This document shows positions 18,744-26,198 of a stretch of DNA of 64,000 nucleotides, in pieces. The notes beneath the pieces were generated by a model, which saw only the letters and a list, made by a program, of their open reading frames with translations, was not told where the DNA came from and searched no databases. The DNA is from JADGHX01 sp037200125 (GTDB lineage Bacteria; Pseudomonadota; Gammaproteobacteria; Steroidobacterales; Steroidobacteraceae). The stretch is from assembly GCA_037200125.1 (NCBI GenBank), contig JBBCGS010000001.1, forward strand, positions 62,001 through 126,000, given 5' to 3'. The position numbers were made by a program, and so were the translations under genes. How positions within the stretch are numbered: position 1 is the stretch's first letter; each line of letters opens with the position of its first letter.

Positions 18744-20132
18744 TCAGGCCGCGACAGCCGTTCGCGGAAGCGGCTTGTCTTCGCGGATCGGCAGGTTGAT
18801 CAGCGCTGCGCCGAGTGCGAGCGCCATGTCGGCAAGCCAGATCCACTGATACGAGTGCATGTGGGCCATCGCCACGCCGCCGAGCCACGCGCCCAGGAAG
18901 GCGCCGGTCTGGTGTGACACGAGCGTGAGTCCGAACAGTGTGCCGAGGTAACGCACTCCGTAGAGCTTGCCGACGATGCCTGATGTGGGCGGCACCGTTG
19001 CGAGCCAGGTCATTCCCATGCCGGCGGCGAACAGATAAATGTTCAGCGAGGTCTTCGGCATCACCAGATAGATCGCAATCAGCAGGGCGCGCACCGCGTA
19101 GATGAGCGCCAGCAGGTGCTTCATGCGGAACCGCTGCCCGAGCATTCCGGCGCCGATGCTGCCCGCTACGTTGAAGAGTCCGATGATCGCGAGCGAGTTC
19201 GCAGCCACGCTCGGTAGAAGGCCGCAGTTCTGAATCTCGCCTGGGAAGTGCGTGACGAGAAACGCCACGTGAAACCCGCAGGTGAAGAATCCGATGTTGA
19301 GCAGGATGTAGCTCGGGGTCGCGAGCCGCGATGCGGAGTTGCTCACGGAGCGTGATGTGCGCGGTGGCGCCTGAAAGTGCCCTTTCCGCCCGCGCCCGGT
19401 GGGTTGCTTCGTGCAGCGGCACTCGAAGGCCTGCCTTCCGTCGCGCCCAGTGGATCGCTTTGCGCGGCCGCGCCTGAAGGCCTGCCTTCCGCCGCGCCAG
19501 CAGGCGTCCCTATGTAGCGCTGCGCCCGGCGACGCGGCGATATTCGCCTCGCTCGACGCGAGGGCATCCTCCCGCTTCAGCGGCAACGCCAGCGGAATCG
19601 TCGCTAGCGCTGTCGCACCCAGCGCACACATCGCCGCGCCCCATCCCCACGCCGCAATCATGGCCTGTGCGAAGGGCGCCATCACAAACTGCCCGAGCGA
19701 TCCACCGGCGTTGATCGTGCCGGCCGCCGTCGACCGCTGATGCGGCTGCAGCCGTCGCGCCGTACCGCCAATCAGAATGGAGAAGCTCCCGGCCGCCGCG
19801 CCAGCGGCGCTCAACACACCCATCGTCGCAATCAGCGCAACCTCCGAATGCGAGAACGTCGTGAGCACCGAGCCCACCGCCAGCAGCAACGCGCCGAACG
19901 TCACCACGCGGAACGCTCCGTAGCTGTCCGCGAGCGCTCCGAACACCGGCTGCATGGCCCCCCACATGAATTGCCCTATCGCAAGCGCGAGGCTGACCGA
20001 CGCAATGCTGAGCCCGGTCGTCGATAGGATGGGCAGGACGAACAGCCCACTGACCTGGCGTATTCCGGTAGTGATCAGCATCACCGCAGCGGCTGCGGCA
20101 ACGAGTAAAGTAGTGTTTCTTGCGGCGGTCAT
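18744..20132 (-). CDS. MFS transporter with repeat-derived cytoplasmic loop
   Basis: Twelve-helix major facilitator of 462 residues; the closest look is the oxalate:formate/monocarboxylate branch. Visible segments: TTGIRQVSGLFVLPIL, ALAIGQFMWGAMQPVFGALADSYG (motif-A-like after TM2), GGTARRLQPHQRSTAAGTINAGGSLGQF, and TVPPTSGIVGKLYGVRYLGTLFGL in the second half. Between TM6 and TM7 an Arg/Gly/Cys-rich stretch of about 55 residues (GGRQAF repeated) is encoded by three tandem 51-52 bp DNA repeats, making the protein longer than the usual 400 or so. Divergent from the methyltransferase with 60 bases between. Substrate unknown. Confidence 0.85.
   Translation of the reverse strand: MTAARNTTLLVAAAAAVMLITTGIRQVSGLFVLPILSTTGLSIASVSLALAIGQFMWGAMQPVFGALADSYGAFRVVTFGALLLAVGSVLTTFSHSEVALIATMGVLSAAGAAAGSFSILIGGTARRLQPHQRSTAAGTINAGGSLGQFVMAPFAQAMIAAWGWGAAMCALGATALATIPLALPLKREDALASSEANIAASPGAALHRDACWRGGRQAFRRGRAKRSTGRDGRQAFECRCTKQPTGRGRKGHFQAPPRTSRSVSNSASRLATPSYILLNIGFFTCGFHVAFLVTHFPGEIQNCGLLPSVAANSLAIIGLFNVAGSIGAGMLGQRFRMKHLLALIYAVRALLIAIYLVMPKTSLNIYLFAAGMGMTWLATVPPTSGIVGKLYGVRYLGTLFGLTLVSHQTGAFLGAWLGGVAMAHMHSYQWIWLADMALALGAALINLPIREDKPLPRTAVAA
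19367..19521. repeat. Three tandem 51-52 bp repeats inside the MFS gene
   Basis: Unit starts at 19367, 19419 and 19470. Each begins GCGCCTGAA or GCACTCGAA and shares GGCCTGCCTTCCGNCGCGCC with small changes (the first copy is the most diverged). Unit length keeps the reading frame (17 codons), giving repeated GGRQAF / GRQAFE peptides. Confidence 0.75.
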
Positions 20133-20192
20133 GTCTCGCCATGTTGGTGTTCGGCTCGGACCGCAGGAATCTCCCGATGGAGGCAGGTTTCA

Positions 20193-21077
20193 ATGGCTGA
20201 CGCCCCGCCGACCGCTACTCCGGTCACCACGCATTACGACGAACTGCTCGCGTCCCGATACACGTGGATGATGGGCGGCCTCGATGGTTGCCTCTCCAGT
20301 GCGCGTACCTTACTCGACGCAGTAGGTCTCACTGACGAAGGGAGTGGAGCGGTACTCGATCTCGGTGCTGGCGCTGGGTATCACGCGCGTGTACTCGCGA
20401 GTCGCGGGTTCAACGTCACCGCGGTCGATACGAGTGAGACGCTGCTGAAGGAACTCGCTGACGTATGCGCGGGCACGCCCGTGAAGACGTTGCAAATCGA
20501 CCTGCTGGACGAAGCGAAATTTGCTGAGGCCGCGCCGTTCGTTCTTATTCTGTGCGTCGGCGATACGCTCACGCACCTGTCGTCGATGAAGGACGTCGAC
20601 AAGCTCATCCGCATGTCCGCGCGCCTGCTCGCGCCGGGCGGAGCGCTGTTGCTTCAGTTCCGCGAGCAGCCGAAGGAGCTCTCCCCGCAGGACAGCGTCA
20701 TCAAGATGCGCGCCGAGCGTGATCGCATCATGCAGTGTGTGCTGCACTTCGAACCGGATCGCGTGTGGGTTACCGACGTGGTGCACGAGTGGAACGGACA
20801 GGCGTGGCTCACCACGAAGAGCACCTATCCCAAACTGCGCCTCTCCACAGATGCGCTGCTAGAGATCGCCACCACCGCCGCCTCAACATCCGATTCAACG
20901 ACACGCTCACGCGTCAACGCGTGCTCGTACTCACGCGCAGCGATTCCAAGTAGCGCGTATGTGCGTGCGAGCTTAGCTCGCACTGCGATCATTTCTGCAC
21001 GAAGACCACACGAATGCGTGCTGCTTTCGGGCGGCGTGCTCTCTATTCTCTGTCGCATTCAAATTGTTCTGGCTTAG
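20193..21077 (+). CDS. Class I SAM-dependent methyltransferase, frameshifted tail
   Basis: Cytoplasmic methyltransferase. SAM-binding motif I is VLDLGAGAGYHARVLASRGF, followed by VTAVDTS (acidic end of beta 2), LLDEAKF, and FVLILCVGDTLTHL (motif IV). The Shine-Dalgarno is GGAGG, 9 bases before ATG 20193. Near 20877 the frame shifts: the expected tail GLNIRFNDTLTRQRVLVLTRSDSK continues in another frame to the TAG at 20951-20953, while the literal frame runs on to 21077 as low-complexity sequence. A terminator-like hairpin at 20965-20983 supports 20953 as the true end. Substrate unknown. Confidence 0.8.
   Translation: MADAPPTATPVTTHYDELLASRYTWMMGGLDGCLSSARTLLDAVGLTDEGSGAVLDLGAGAGYHARVLASRGFNVTAVDTSETLLKELADVCAGTPVKTLQIDLLDEAKFAEAAPFVLILCVGDTLTHLSSMKDVDKLIRMSARLLAPGGALLLQFREQPKELSPQDSVIKMRAERDRIMQCVLHFEPDRVWVTDVVHEWNGQAWLTTKSTYPKLRLSTDALLEIATTAASTSDSTTRSRVNACSYSRAAIPSSAYVRASLARTAIISARRPHECVLLSGGVLSILCRIQIVLA
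20965..20983 (+). terminator. Hairpin after methyltransferase
   Basis: GTGCGAGC-TTA-GCTCGCAC, perfect 8-base stem with a 3-base loop, 12 bases after the probable true stop at 20953. No long T-run, so termination strength is uncertain. Confidence 0.5.
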
Positions 21078-21099
21078 ACTCGCGACATCCAGGGGATTT

Positions 21100-21675
21100 A
21101 TGAGCACCGCCATGGAAAACCTGCGGCCGCCGCACCGAATCAACGTCGACGAATTCTTTCGCATCGTCGCGTCCGGGGTGCTCGGAGACGATGCGCGTGT
21201 CGAATTGATCGACGGAGAGATCATCGACATGGAACCGATCGGGATCGATCACGGATGGGTGGTGGATGAGTTGACCGCGATGTTCCATACGTCGCTGGGC
21301 GGCAAGGTTGCGGTTCGCACGCAAGGGGCGCTTCGCGTCGACGAATGGAATTTCTTTCTGCCCGACGTGACCGTGTTGAAAGGTCCCCGCGATCGCTATC
21401 GACGCCGCCATCCGACGGTTGATGACATTTTGCTGGTGATCGAGGTCGCCGATTCTTCGCTGCGAAAGGACATGAAGATCAAACGGCCGATCTACCTCGC
21501 GCACGCCGCAGCCGAGATATGGATCGTCGATGTGCAGAAGATGGTGCTGCACGTCCAGCGTGCTTCGGATGGGGTGGCGTCGCCACAGGAGATCGCGCTG
21601 AAGCCATCGACGAGCGTCTTGCTTCACGCATTACCGGGCGTTGAGATCGATCTCTCGGCGCTGGCCCCAGAGTGA
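21100..21675 (+). CDS. Uma2-family (DUF820) PD-(D/E)XK endonuclease-like protein
   Basis: 191 residues from MSTAMENLRPPHRIN; the start is set by AGGGG just upstream (an ATG 36 bases earlier lacks a ribosome site). Nuclease-core features: VELIDGEIIDMEPIG, FFLPDVTVLKG (Asp of PD) and ILLVIEVADSSLRKDMKIKRPIYLAHAAAEIWIVD (Glu-x-Val, then Lys). The family is abundant in cyanobacteria and scattered in proteobacteria, probably mobile; biological role unclear. Stands alone, convergent with the SYLF gene, separated by a strong hairpin. Confidence 0.82.
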   Translation: MSTAMENLRPPHRINVDEFFRIVASGVLGDDARVELIDGEIIDMEPIGIDHGWVVDELTAMFHTSLGGKVAVRTQGALRVDEWNFFLPDVTVLKGPRDRYRRRHPTVDDILLVIEVADSSLRKDMKIKRPIYLAHAAAEIWIVDVQKMVLHVQRASDGVASPQEIALKPSTSVLLHALPGVEIDLSALAPE

Positions 21676-21737
21676 TACCGATTTCTCGGCGTGTGGGCCG
21701 CACATGAGGTGCCGCGTTGCCGGAGGCCTTCCTCAAA

Positions 21738-21760
21738 GGCGTGCCGGCGGCCGGCACGCC
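21738..21760. terminator. Perfect hairpin between convergent genes
   Basis: GGCGTGCCGG-CGG-CCGGCACGCC, 10-base stem with a 3-base loop, between the Uma2 and SYLF genes that converge on it. No T-run on either side. Confidence 0.55.
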
Positions 21761-21767
21761 CATGGGC

Positions 21768-22634
21768 TTACTTCGGTTCCTGACCGGGCGCCGGGTCTTC
21801 CATCGGGAAGGTGCGCGCACCCGTAGTGGAGTGCGGACCGGCGGCCGGACCAGCCGGTGTCGCCGAGCCGCTCGACGAAGTGTCGCTGGTTGACGACGGT
21901 GAGGCCGATGCCGTGTGGCTCACGCCCGATGCGGCGCCCGGTGAACCGTTCGTGCTCGAGCTAACGGCGGCGAGGAAGCGGCCTGCGGTCTCGTCGGTGC
22001 TGGTGACGGTGCCGTTGATGATCTCGGACGCCAACACGCCCTTCTTTTTGTAGAAGTTGCCGTTCGCCTTGCTGTCCACGCTGATGGACGTGCCATCGAG
22101 CGCCACCCCGGCGAACAGGCCGCGTGAACGCGAGTAGGAGTACACCTCAGCGGCGAAGTTCTGGTCCGTCGCGGCGGAAGCGGAACGGCCTACCGGGCCG
22201 GCGGCCACAGCGGCGTCGGCACCCAGGGTGAGCTTGCCGCCCGTGATCCCCTCGATCCCGGCCTTGGTGGTGAACACGAGCACGATGTCCGTGGACGTGC
22301 CGCCCCACTGCCAACCGATGCTGGCGCCGGCGAGTGTCACGAAGACCGGGTTGGTAAAGCGACCATCCTTGTCCCGCACGACCATGGCGCCCTTGCCCCA
22401 GCGACCGCCGCCGATGAACGCAAGCTTTGTGACACTGGGAACCACGACGATGCCGTAAGCACGATCGAGCAGCCGGTCGGGAATGGCGGAGTCCCGTTGG
22501 GCGCGGATCTCGTCGAGGACTTCGGTCGCCATGAGCAGGCGGCCTTCCTCGCGAGCTTGTGCGTGGACGTAAGTGGTGTTGAAGGCGAGCGCGAGGCCCA
22601 TGAGCAGGGCGGAAAGCGCGACGCGGTTGCGCAT
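21768..22634 (-). CDS. SYLF/Ysc84-domain secreted lipid-binding protein
   Basis: 288 residues. Signal peptide MRNRVALSALLMGLALAFNTTYVHAQA. SYLF core: AIPDRLLDRAYGIVVVPSVTKLAFIGGGRWGKGAMVVRDKDGRF, SIGWQWGGTSTDIVLVF, AAVAAGPVGRSASAATDQNFAAEVYSYSRSRGLFAGVALDGTSISVD. The domain binds phosphoinositides in eukaryotes; bacterial forms are exported with unknown role. A Ser/Thr/Ala/Pro-rich low-complexity tail of about 60 residues follows. Monocistronic on this evidence. Confidence 0.88.
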   Translation of the reverse strand: MRNRVALSALLMGLALAFNTTYVHAQAREEGRLLMATEVLDEIRAQRDSAIPDRLLDRAYGIVVVPSVTKLAFIGGGRWGKGAMVVRDKDGRFTNPVFVTLAGASIGWQWGGTSTDIVLVFTTKAGIEGITGGKLTLGADAAVAAGPVGRSASAATDQNFAAEVYSYSRSRGLFAGVALDGTSISVDSKANGNFYKKKGVLASEIINGTVTSTDETAGRFLAAVSSSTNGSPGAASGVSHTASASPSSTSDTSSSGSATPAGPAAGPHSTTGARTFPMEDPAPGQEPK

Positions 22635-22747
22635 GCTGGTAATCCCCTATGGTCAGAGGTGTGCTGACGCGCGCGAGCTTACAGCAATAAGCCGCGCGAG
22701 TTTAGCGGCGTGCGCGGCGGGCGATCAGCGTGAGAGGCGTCGAGCCT

Positions 22748-23968
22748 TCAGAACCAGACGGACAGGAACAGCTGGAAAACGTTCGCGTTGAGTTTGTAGA
22801 GCGGCTCGGCGCCCGCAAAGATGCCGTTGCCCGGGTCCGTCTTGGTGGCGTCCCGGAAGTTGTCGTAGTCGATGAGAATGTGGTCGAGCCGCGCGTTCAG
22901 CGTGCTCTTCTGAATCCACTTCGGCGCCCCCGGAATGCTGAACTCGTACGACGCGCCCAACCCGATGGTGTAGCCCGTGTAGCTGGCGAGCTCTTTATCG
23001 CGCGCGAGGAAGTTCGCGTAGTTCAGGCGCGGGAACAGGTCGCTGTAAAAGTCGGCCTGCGTCTGGGTGTAGTAGCGCAGCCGCCCGTCGAAGATCCAAC
23101 GCCGCCACGGGTGCGTGTAGGTGACGTCGAGCGTATTGGCGTTCACGCCCCACGAATCCGAGTAGAACCGGTAGTTGCCCTCGATCGCCGCGCGCCAGGG
23201 CAGGTAGTACTTCACGATTACCGCGGTCGCGTTGCTGGTGTGGGTTCGCGGGTAGATCTCCCTCTGCAGCGCGAACCCGCGCGGATCGCCCGGCTCGACG
23301 TAGCGCACCGAGCGATAGGGGCTGTTGAGGTACCCCTCGTCTGTAATCGCTTCCACGTTCAACGAGGCGATCATGTTGCGCGTGAGGATCTGGGAAATGC
23401 CCAGCGTGTACGCGCGAGTATCCATCTGCTCGGCGAACGTCGGATCGCGCTCTTTGCCGCCATCCGCGTTCTTGATGTTCCGGTAGACGTGGTTCCAGCC
23501 GCGCCGGAAGCCCAGGCTCACCGTCGTGAGGTCGCCGAACATGTCCTGCGACAGCCCGAAAGCCGCCGTGTCGGCGACGTAGTCGCTCTCTTTGCTGTCG
23601 ATGACGTTGGCGGTGTAGGTGGTCTTGCCGTGCAGGAACTCGAACCCGAGGCTCTTCTGCGTTCGCTGCTCTTTGTACTGGCTCGCCGACAGCTTTACGT
23701 CGATGGACGCGCTGGTGACGAAGTCCATGTAGTAATTGGCGTTGACCGCGAAGTTCTCGCCGATCTTCTTGCGGATGAGCACCGAAGGGCCCTGAATCTC
23801 GACGCCGCCGCCCTGGTAGCGGTGATACAGCGCATCCGCGCGGTCTTCGGCGAGCACGCCCGCGAAGGCCGCCCCACCGTGGCCCGCCGCGATGAAAGCG
23901 AGGAGGGCCAGCGCGAGCAGTTTGCCCGGCCGGCCCGTGAGCACGCGCGCGATTCGACTCATCGTCAT
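22748..23968 (-). CDS. DUF3570 outer-membrane beta-barrel protein
   Basis: 406 residues with signal peptide (LLALALLAFIAAGHGGAAFA) and repeated amphipathic strands ending in aromatic VWF, the C-terminal Phe typical of outer-membrane barrels. DUF3570 features: DALYHRYQGGGVEIQGPSVLI near the N-terminus and LNARLDHILIDYDNFRD near the end. The start overlaps the DUF4266 stop (TAATG). DUF3570, DUF4266 and TlpA-type thioredoxins recur together in proteobacteria, often with an ApbE flavin transferase, absent here. Precise function unknown. Confidence 0.85.
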   Translation of the reverse strand: MTMSRIARVLTGRPGKLLALALLAFIAAGHGGAAFAGVLAEDRADALYHRYQGGGVEIQGPSVLIRKKIGENFAVNANYYMDFVTSASIDVKLSASQYKEQRTQKSLGFEFLHGKTTYTANVIDSKESDYVADTAAFGLSQDMFGDLTTVSLGFRRGWNHVYRNIKNADGGKERDPTFAEQMDTRAYTLGISQILTRNMIASLNVEAITDEGYLNSPYRSVRYVEPGDPRGFALQREIYPRTHTSNATAVIVKYYLPWRAAIEGNYRFYSDSWGVNANTLDVTYTHPWRRWIFDGRLRYYTQTQADFYSDLFPRLNYANFLARDKELASYTGYTIGLGASYEFSIPGAPKWIQKSTLNARLDHILIDYDNFRDATKTDPGNGIFAGAEPLYKLNANVFQLFLSVWF

Positions 23969-24216
23969 TAGTTACAACCGCACCCGCCGCCGGCCCCGCC
24001 CGTCGCGCCGCGCGCGCCTTCGCGCGCGTCGAACACGTGGTCGAGATAGGCCGAGGACACCGGGTCCCGGTCGAACGCCATGATCGGATCCGCGAGATGC
24101 TCGCGCTCATAGGGCTTCACCCACGGCTGGATGGAGCAACCGCTCATGGCGGCCACTATTGCCAATTGGCTGGCCAGGAGGACGACGAGCTTCGCGATAC
24201 GCATGGCCCTTGTCAT
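23968..24216 (-). CDS. DUF4266 small lipoprotein with Gly/Cys tail
   Basis: 82 residues. Lipoprotein signal with lipobox AMSGC (MRIAKLVVLLASQLAIVAAMSGC), then the conserved core VKPYEREHLADPIMAFDRDP and HVFDAREGARG, ending in a glycine-rich tail with GCGCN. The Cys pair near the C-terminus is a family hallmark and could be a metal or modification site (inference). Translationally coupled to DUF3570 downstream and 12 bases after the thioredoxin gene. Confidence 0.85.
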   Translation of the reverse strand: MTRAMRIAKLVVLLASQLAIVAAMSGCSIQPWVKPYEREHLADPIMAFDRDPVSSAYLDHVFDAREGARGATGGAGGGCGCN

Positions 24217-24228
24217 GGATCCGGGCTC

Positions 24229-24738
24229 CTATTTCTCCCGCATCAGCATGCGGATGTTGTTCATGTACTCGTTCTCGTCACCGGGCTTGTAGCTCTGGTG
24301 AGAGGCGCGGAGGAAACCCTTCTTGTCCACCCAGACGGTCGTCGGCATGCCGACCACCTTGTAGGCGCCGCTGACTTCGCTCTTCACGTCGTACAGCACC
24401 GGGAACGTCGCCGGCTGCTTCTTGAGCCATTCCCCGGCCGCCTTCGGATCCGGCTCGACGTTCACACCGAGCAGCACGAAGTCCTTGTCCTTGTACTGTT
24501 TGTAGATGCTCTCGAGCAGCGGCCACTCCTGGCGGCACGGCCCGCACCAGGTCGCCCAGAAGTTGATCATCACGACCTTGCCCTTGTAGCCGGAGAGCTT
24601 GATGGGCTTGCCGGTGTTCGAGTCCAGCACGAAGTCCGGCGCGGCGGCGGGAGCCGCGGCAAGCGCCGGCGGCGCGGGAATCGCGGCGAGCGCGAGGAAC
24701 GCGGCGGCGGCGACGGAAGCTAGATTTGCGCGTTTCAT
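24229..24738 (-). CDS. TlpA/ResA-family periplasmic thioredoxin
   Basis: 169 residues. The signal peptide ends near PALAAAP. Thioredoxin-like core: KGKVVMINFWATWCGPCRQEWPLLESIY (WCGPC redox site), then VGMPTTVWVDKKGFL with the cis-Pro. Probably reduces or shuffles disulfides in exported proteins, plausibly the heme-binding CxxCH sites of the neighbouring c-type proteins or the Cys pair of DUF4266. Same-strand neighbours are 12 and 17 bases away. Confidence 0.9.
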   Translation of the reverse strand: MKRANLASVAAAAFLALAAIPAPPALAAAPAAAPDFVLDSNTGKPIKLSGYKGKVVMINFWATWCGPCRQEWPLLESIYKQYKDKDFVLLGVNVEPDPKAAGEWLKKQPATFPVLYDVKSEVSGAYKVVGMPTTVWVDKKGFLRASHQSYKPGDENEYMNNIRMLMREK

Positions 24739-24755
24739 GAAGGCTACCCCTTCCT

Positions 24756-25466
24756 CTAGAAGAATACGGTCAGGCCGATGTTGGCTTCGAGGTTGTTGGT
24801 GAGCTTCTTCTCGCCGAGCAGGTCCGAATCGAAGATGCGGTCCTGCATGCGCACGTGTACCGCGAGCCAGTCGGTCGGCAGCACGCGATATCCGGCGCCG
24901 AAACTCACCGTGAACTTCTGGTCGCCGGCGAAATCCACGCTGCCGATGCCGCCCAGAAGATAGAAGCCACTCGTCATGGCGAGGTTGCGACCGAGAAACA
25001 CCTCACCCGGCAGGAAGTTGTAGCCGAGGGCGAGGTTGTAATACGTGAATTGCCTCTGATTTCCCGTAAGCAGCGTGACGTTGCCGCCAAGCGTCTCGAA
25101 GCTCGTCTTGCCGGCCGTGGAGCGACCCGCTTCCGCCTGGAAAAAGAAATCTTCCGTAACGTGATACGCGGCCGTCAGCCCGTAGACCGGGTTGGTGCCG
25201 AAATCCTCGATGGACAGGGCGCCGAACACGCCGCCGACCTCGATGTTCTCGGTGTCGATACGCGGCACCTTGATCTTGCGGCGGGCGACCTGCGGCTCGA
25301 TCACGCGCGGCGGCGCCTGGTTGGCGTCGTCCGAGTCGGCCTGTGTGTCGGCTTGTGCCGACGTGTCTTCCTTCGGTTCATCGCGGTCGAGCCAGTTGCG
25401 GATCGAAGCGCAACCGGACAGCGCGAGCACGACGCTCAGAAGAAGAATGCGAATCCCAGTTTCCAT
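24756..25466 (-). CDS. Outer-membrane beta-barrel lipoprotein
   Basis: 236 residues from METGIRILLLSVVLALSGCAS (lipobox LSGC), chosen over an upstream in-frame ATG at 25676 that would place 70 unlike residues before the signal. An Asp/Glu/Gln-rich linker (DTSAQADTQADSDDANQ) precedes a beta-rich domain (NPVYGLTAAYHVTEDFFFQAEAG, FLGRNLAMTSGFYLLGGIGS) ending LTVFF. This matches the outer-membrane beta-barrel family repeated in the next gene. It overlaps the upstream gene by 31 bases. Confidence 0.78.
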   Translation of the reverse strand: METGIRILLLSVVLALSGCASIRNWLDRDEPKEDTSAQADTQADSDDANQAPPRVIEPQVARRKIKVPRIDTENIEVGGVFGALSIEDFGTNPVYGLTAAYHVTEDFFFQAEAGRSTAGKTSFETLGGNVTLLTGNQRQFTYYNLALGYNFLPGEVFLGRNLAMTSGFYLLGGIGSVDFAGDQKFTVSFGAGYRVLPTDWLAVHVRMQDRIFDSDLLGEKKLTNNLEANIGLTVFF

Positions 25467-26188
25467 TCGTCTACCTTCTCGTTGTCGTTGCGGCTCGTGA
25501 ATACATAGTGGCTGCGGTACTCCGCGCGCGCGAAAAAGCGGCGTGTCAGGTAATAGCGGACGCCGCCGCCGACGTACGCCGTCTGGTCCGTGCGGTCGAG
25601 CGGAGTCACGAGCGTGGCCTTCGGTTCGATGTGCACGATGCCCGTGCCCAGGGAGACGAACGGCGAGAATCGCCACTCCGGCATGAAGATGTGAGTGAGA
25701 CCGATGTCGGCGAGGGTTCCGTTCGAGGCATTGCCGAGGAACTGCCCAATCGACAGCTCGAGGGCAAGCTGCGAATTGAAAGAGTACGACCCGTAGGCCG
25801 AGATGAGTGTGGCGCCGCTGTAGTCGCCCGCGAACACCCCGATCTCGCCATTGTGCGAGGTGAAGCCGGCGCGATCGCCCATCGGGAAGGTGAACGCCGT
25901 GCCGTCGGCCAGCACCACGCTGAGCATGTCCTTGTAAGACGCCCAGCCTTCGACGCCACGCGCGGTACGCACTTTGAACCAGTCCGTACGCCGCTTGAGG
26001 ATGTCGACGCCTTCATCGCGTGCAACCACCTGCGTGACCGGAAACCCGCGCCCCGGCCCCGTGTGCAGCTCGAGATAGGGCGCAGTGACGAACACCTGCA
26101 AATACTCGCGTGCCGCACACAGTGAAGGTGCGGCGACGAGTGCGAGTAGCAGGGTCAGGAGACGCGCGTACCGTCGAAAGACTCTCAA
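25436..26188 (-). CDS. SH3-domain outer-membrane beta-barrel protein
   Basis: About 250 residues. Signal peptide LLTLLLALVAAPSLCAA, then a bacterial SH3 domain (ELHTGPGRGFPVTQVVARDEGVDILKRRTDWFKVR ... GVEGWASYKDM), then a beta-barrel-like region ending KLGFAFFF. The open frame has an ATG at 26251, inside the preceding gene. TTG at 26188 sits 11 bases after that gene's stop with GATAGGGG just upstream, and is the better start. The barrel half resembles the next gene (GGGVRYYLTRRFFARAEYR / FGAGYRVLPTDWLAVHVRM), so the two may be related partners. Confidence 0.75.
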   Translation of the reverse strand: MRVFRRYARLLTLLLALVAAPSLCAAREYLQVFVTAPYLELHTGPGRGFPVTQVVARDEGVDILKRRTDWFKVRTARGVEGWASYKDMLSVVLADGTAFTFPMGDRAGFTSHNGEIGVFAGDYSGATLISAYGSYSFNSQLALELSIGQFLGNASNGTLADIGLTHIFMPEWRFSPFVSLGTGIVHIEPKATLVTPLDRTDQTAYVGGGVRYYLTRRFFARAEYRSHYVFTSRNDNEKVDEWKLGFAFFF

Positions 26189-26198
26189 GACGCCCCTA

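Noticed and set aside
19367..19521. CRISPR or integron array
   Set aside because: Tandem units of 51-52 bp with no unique spacers and no integrase; they are in frame within an MFS gene.
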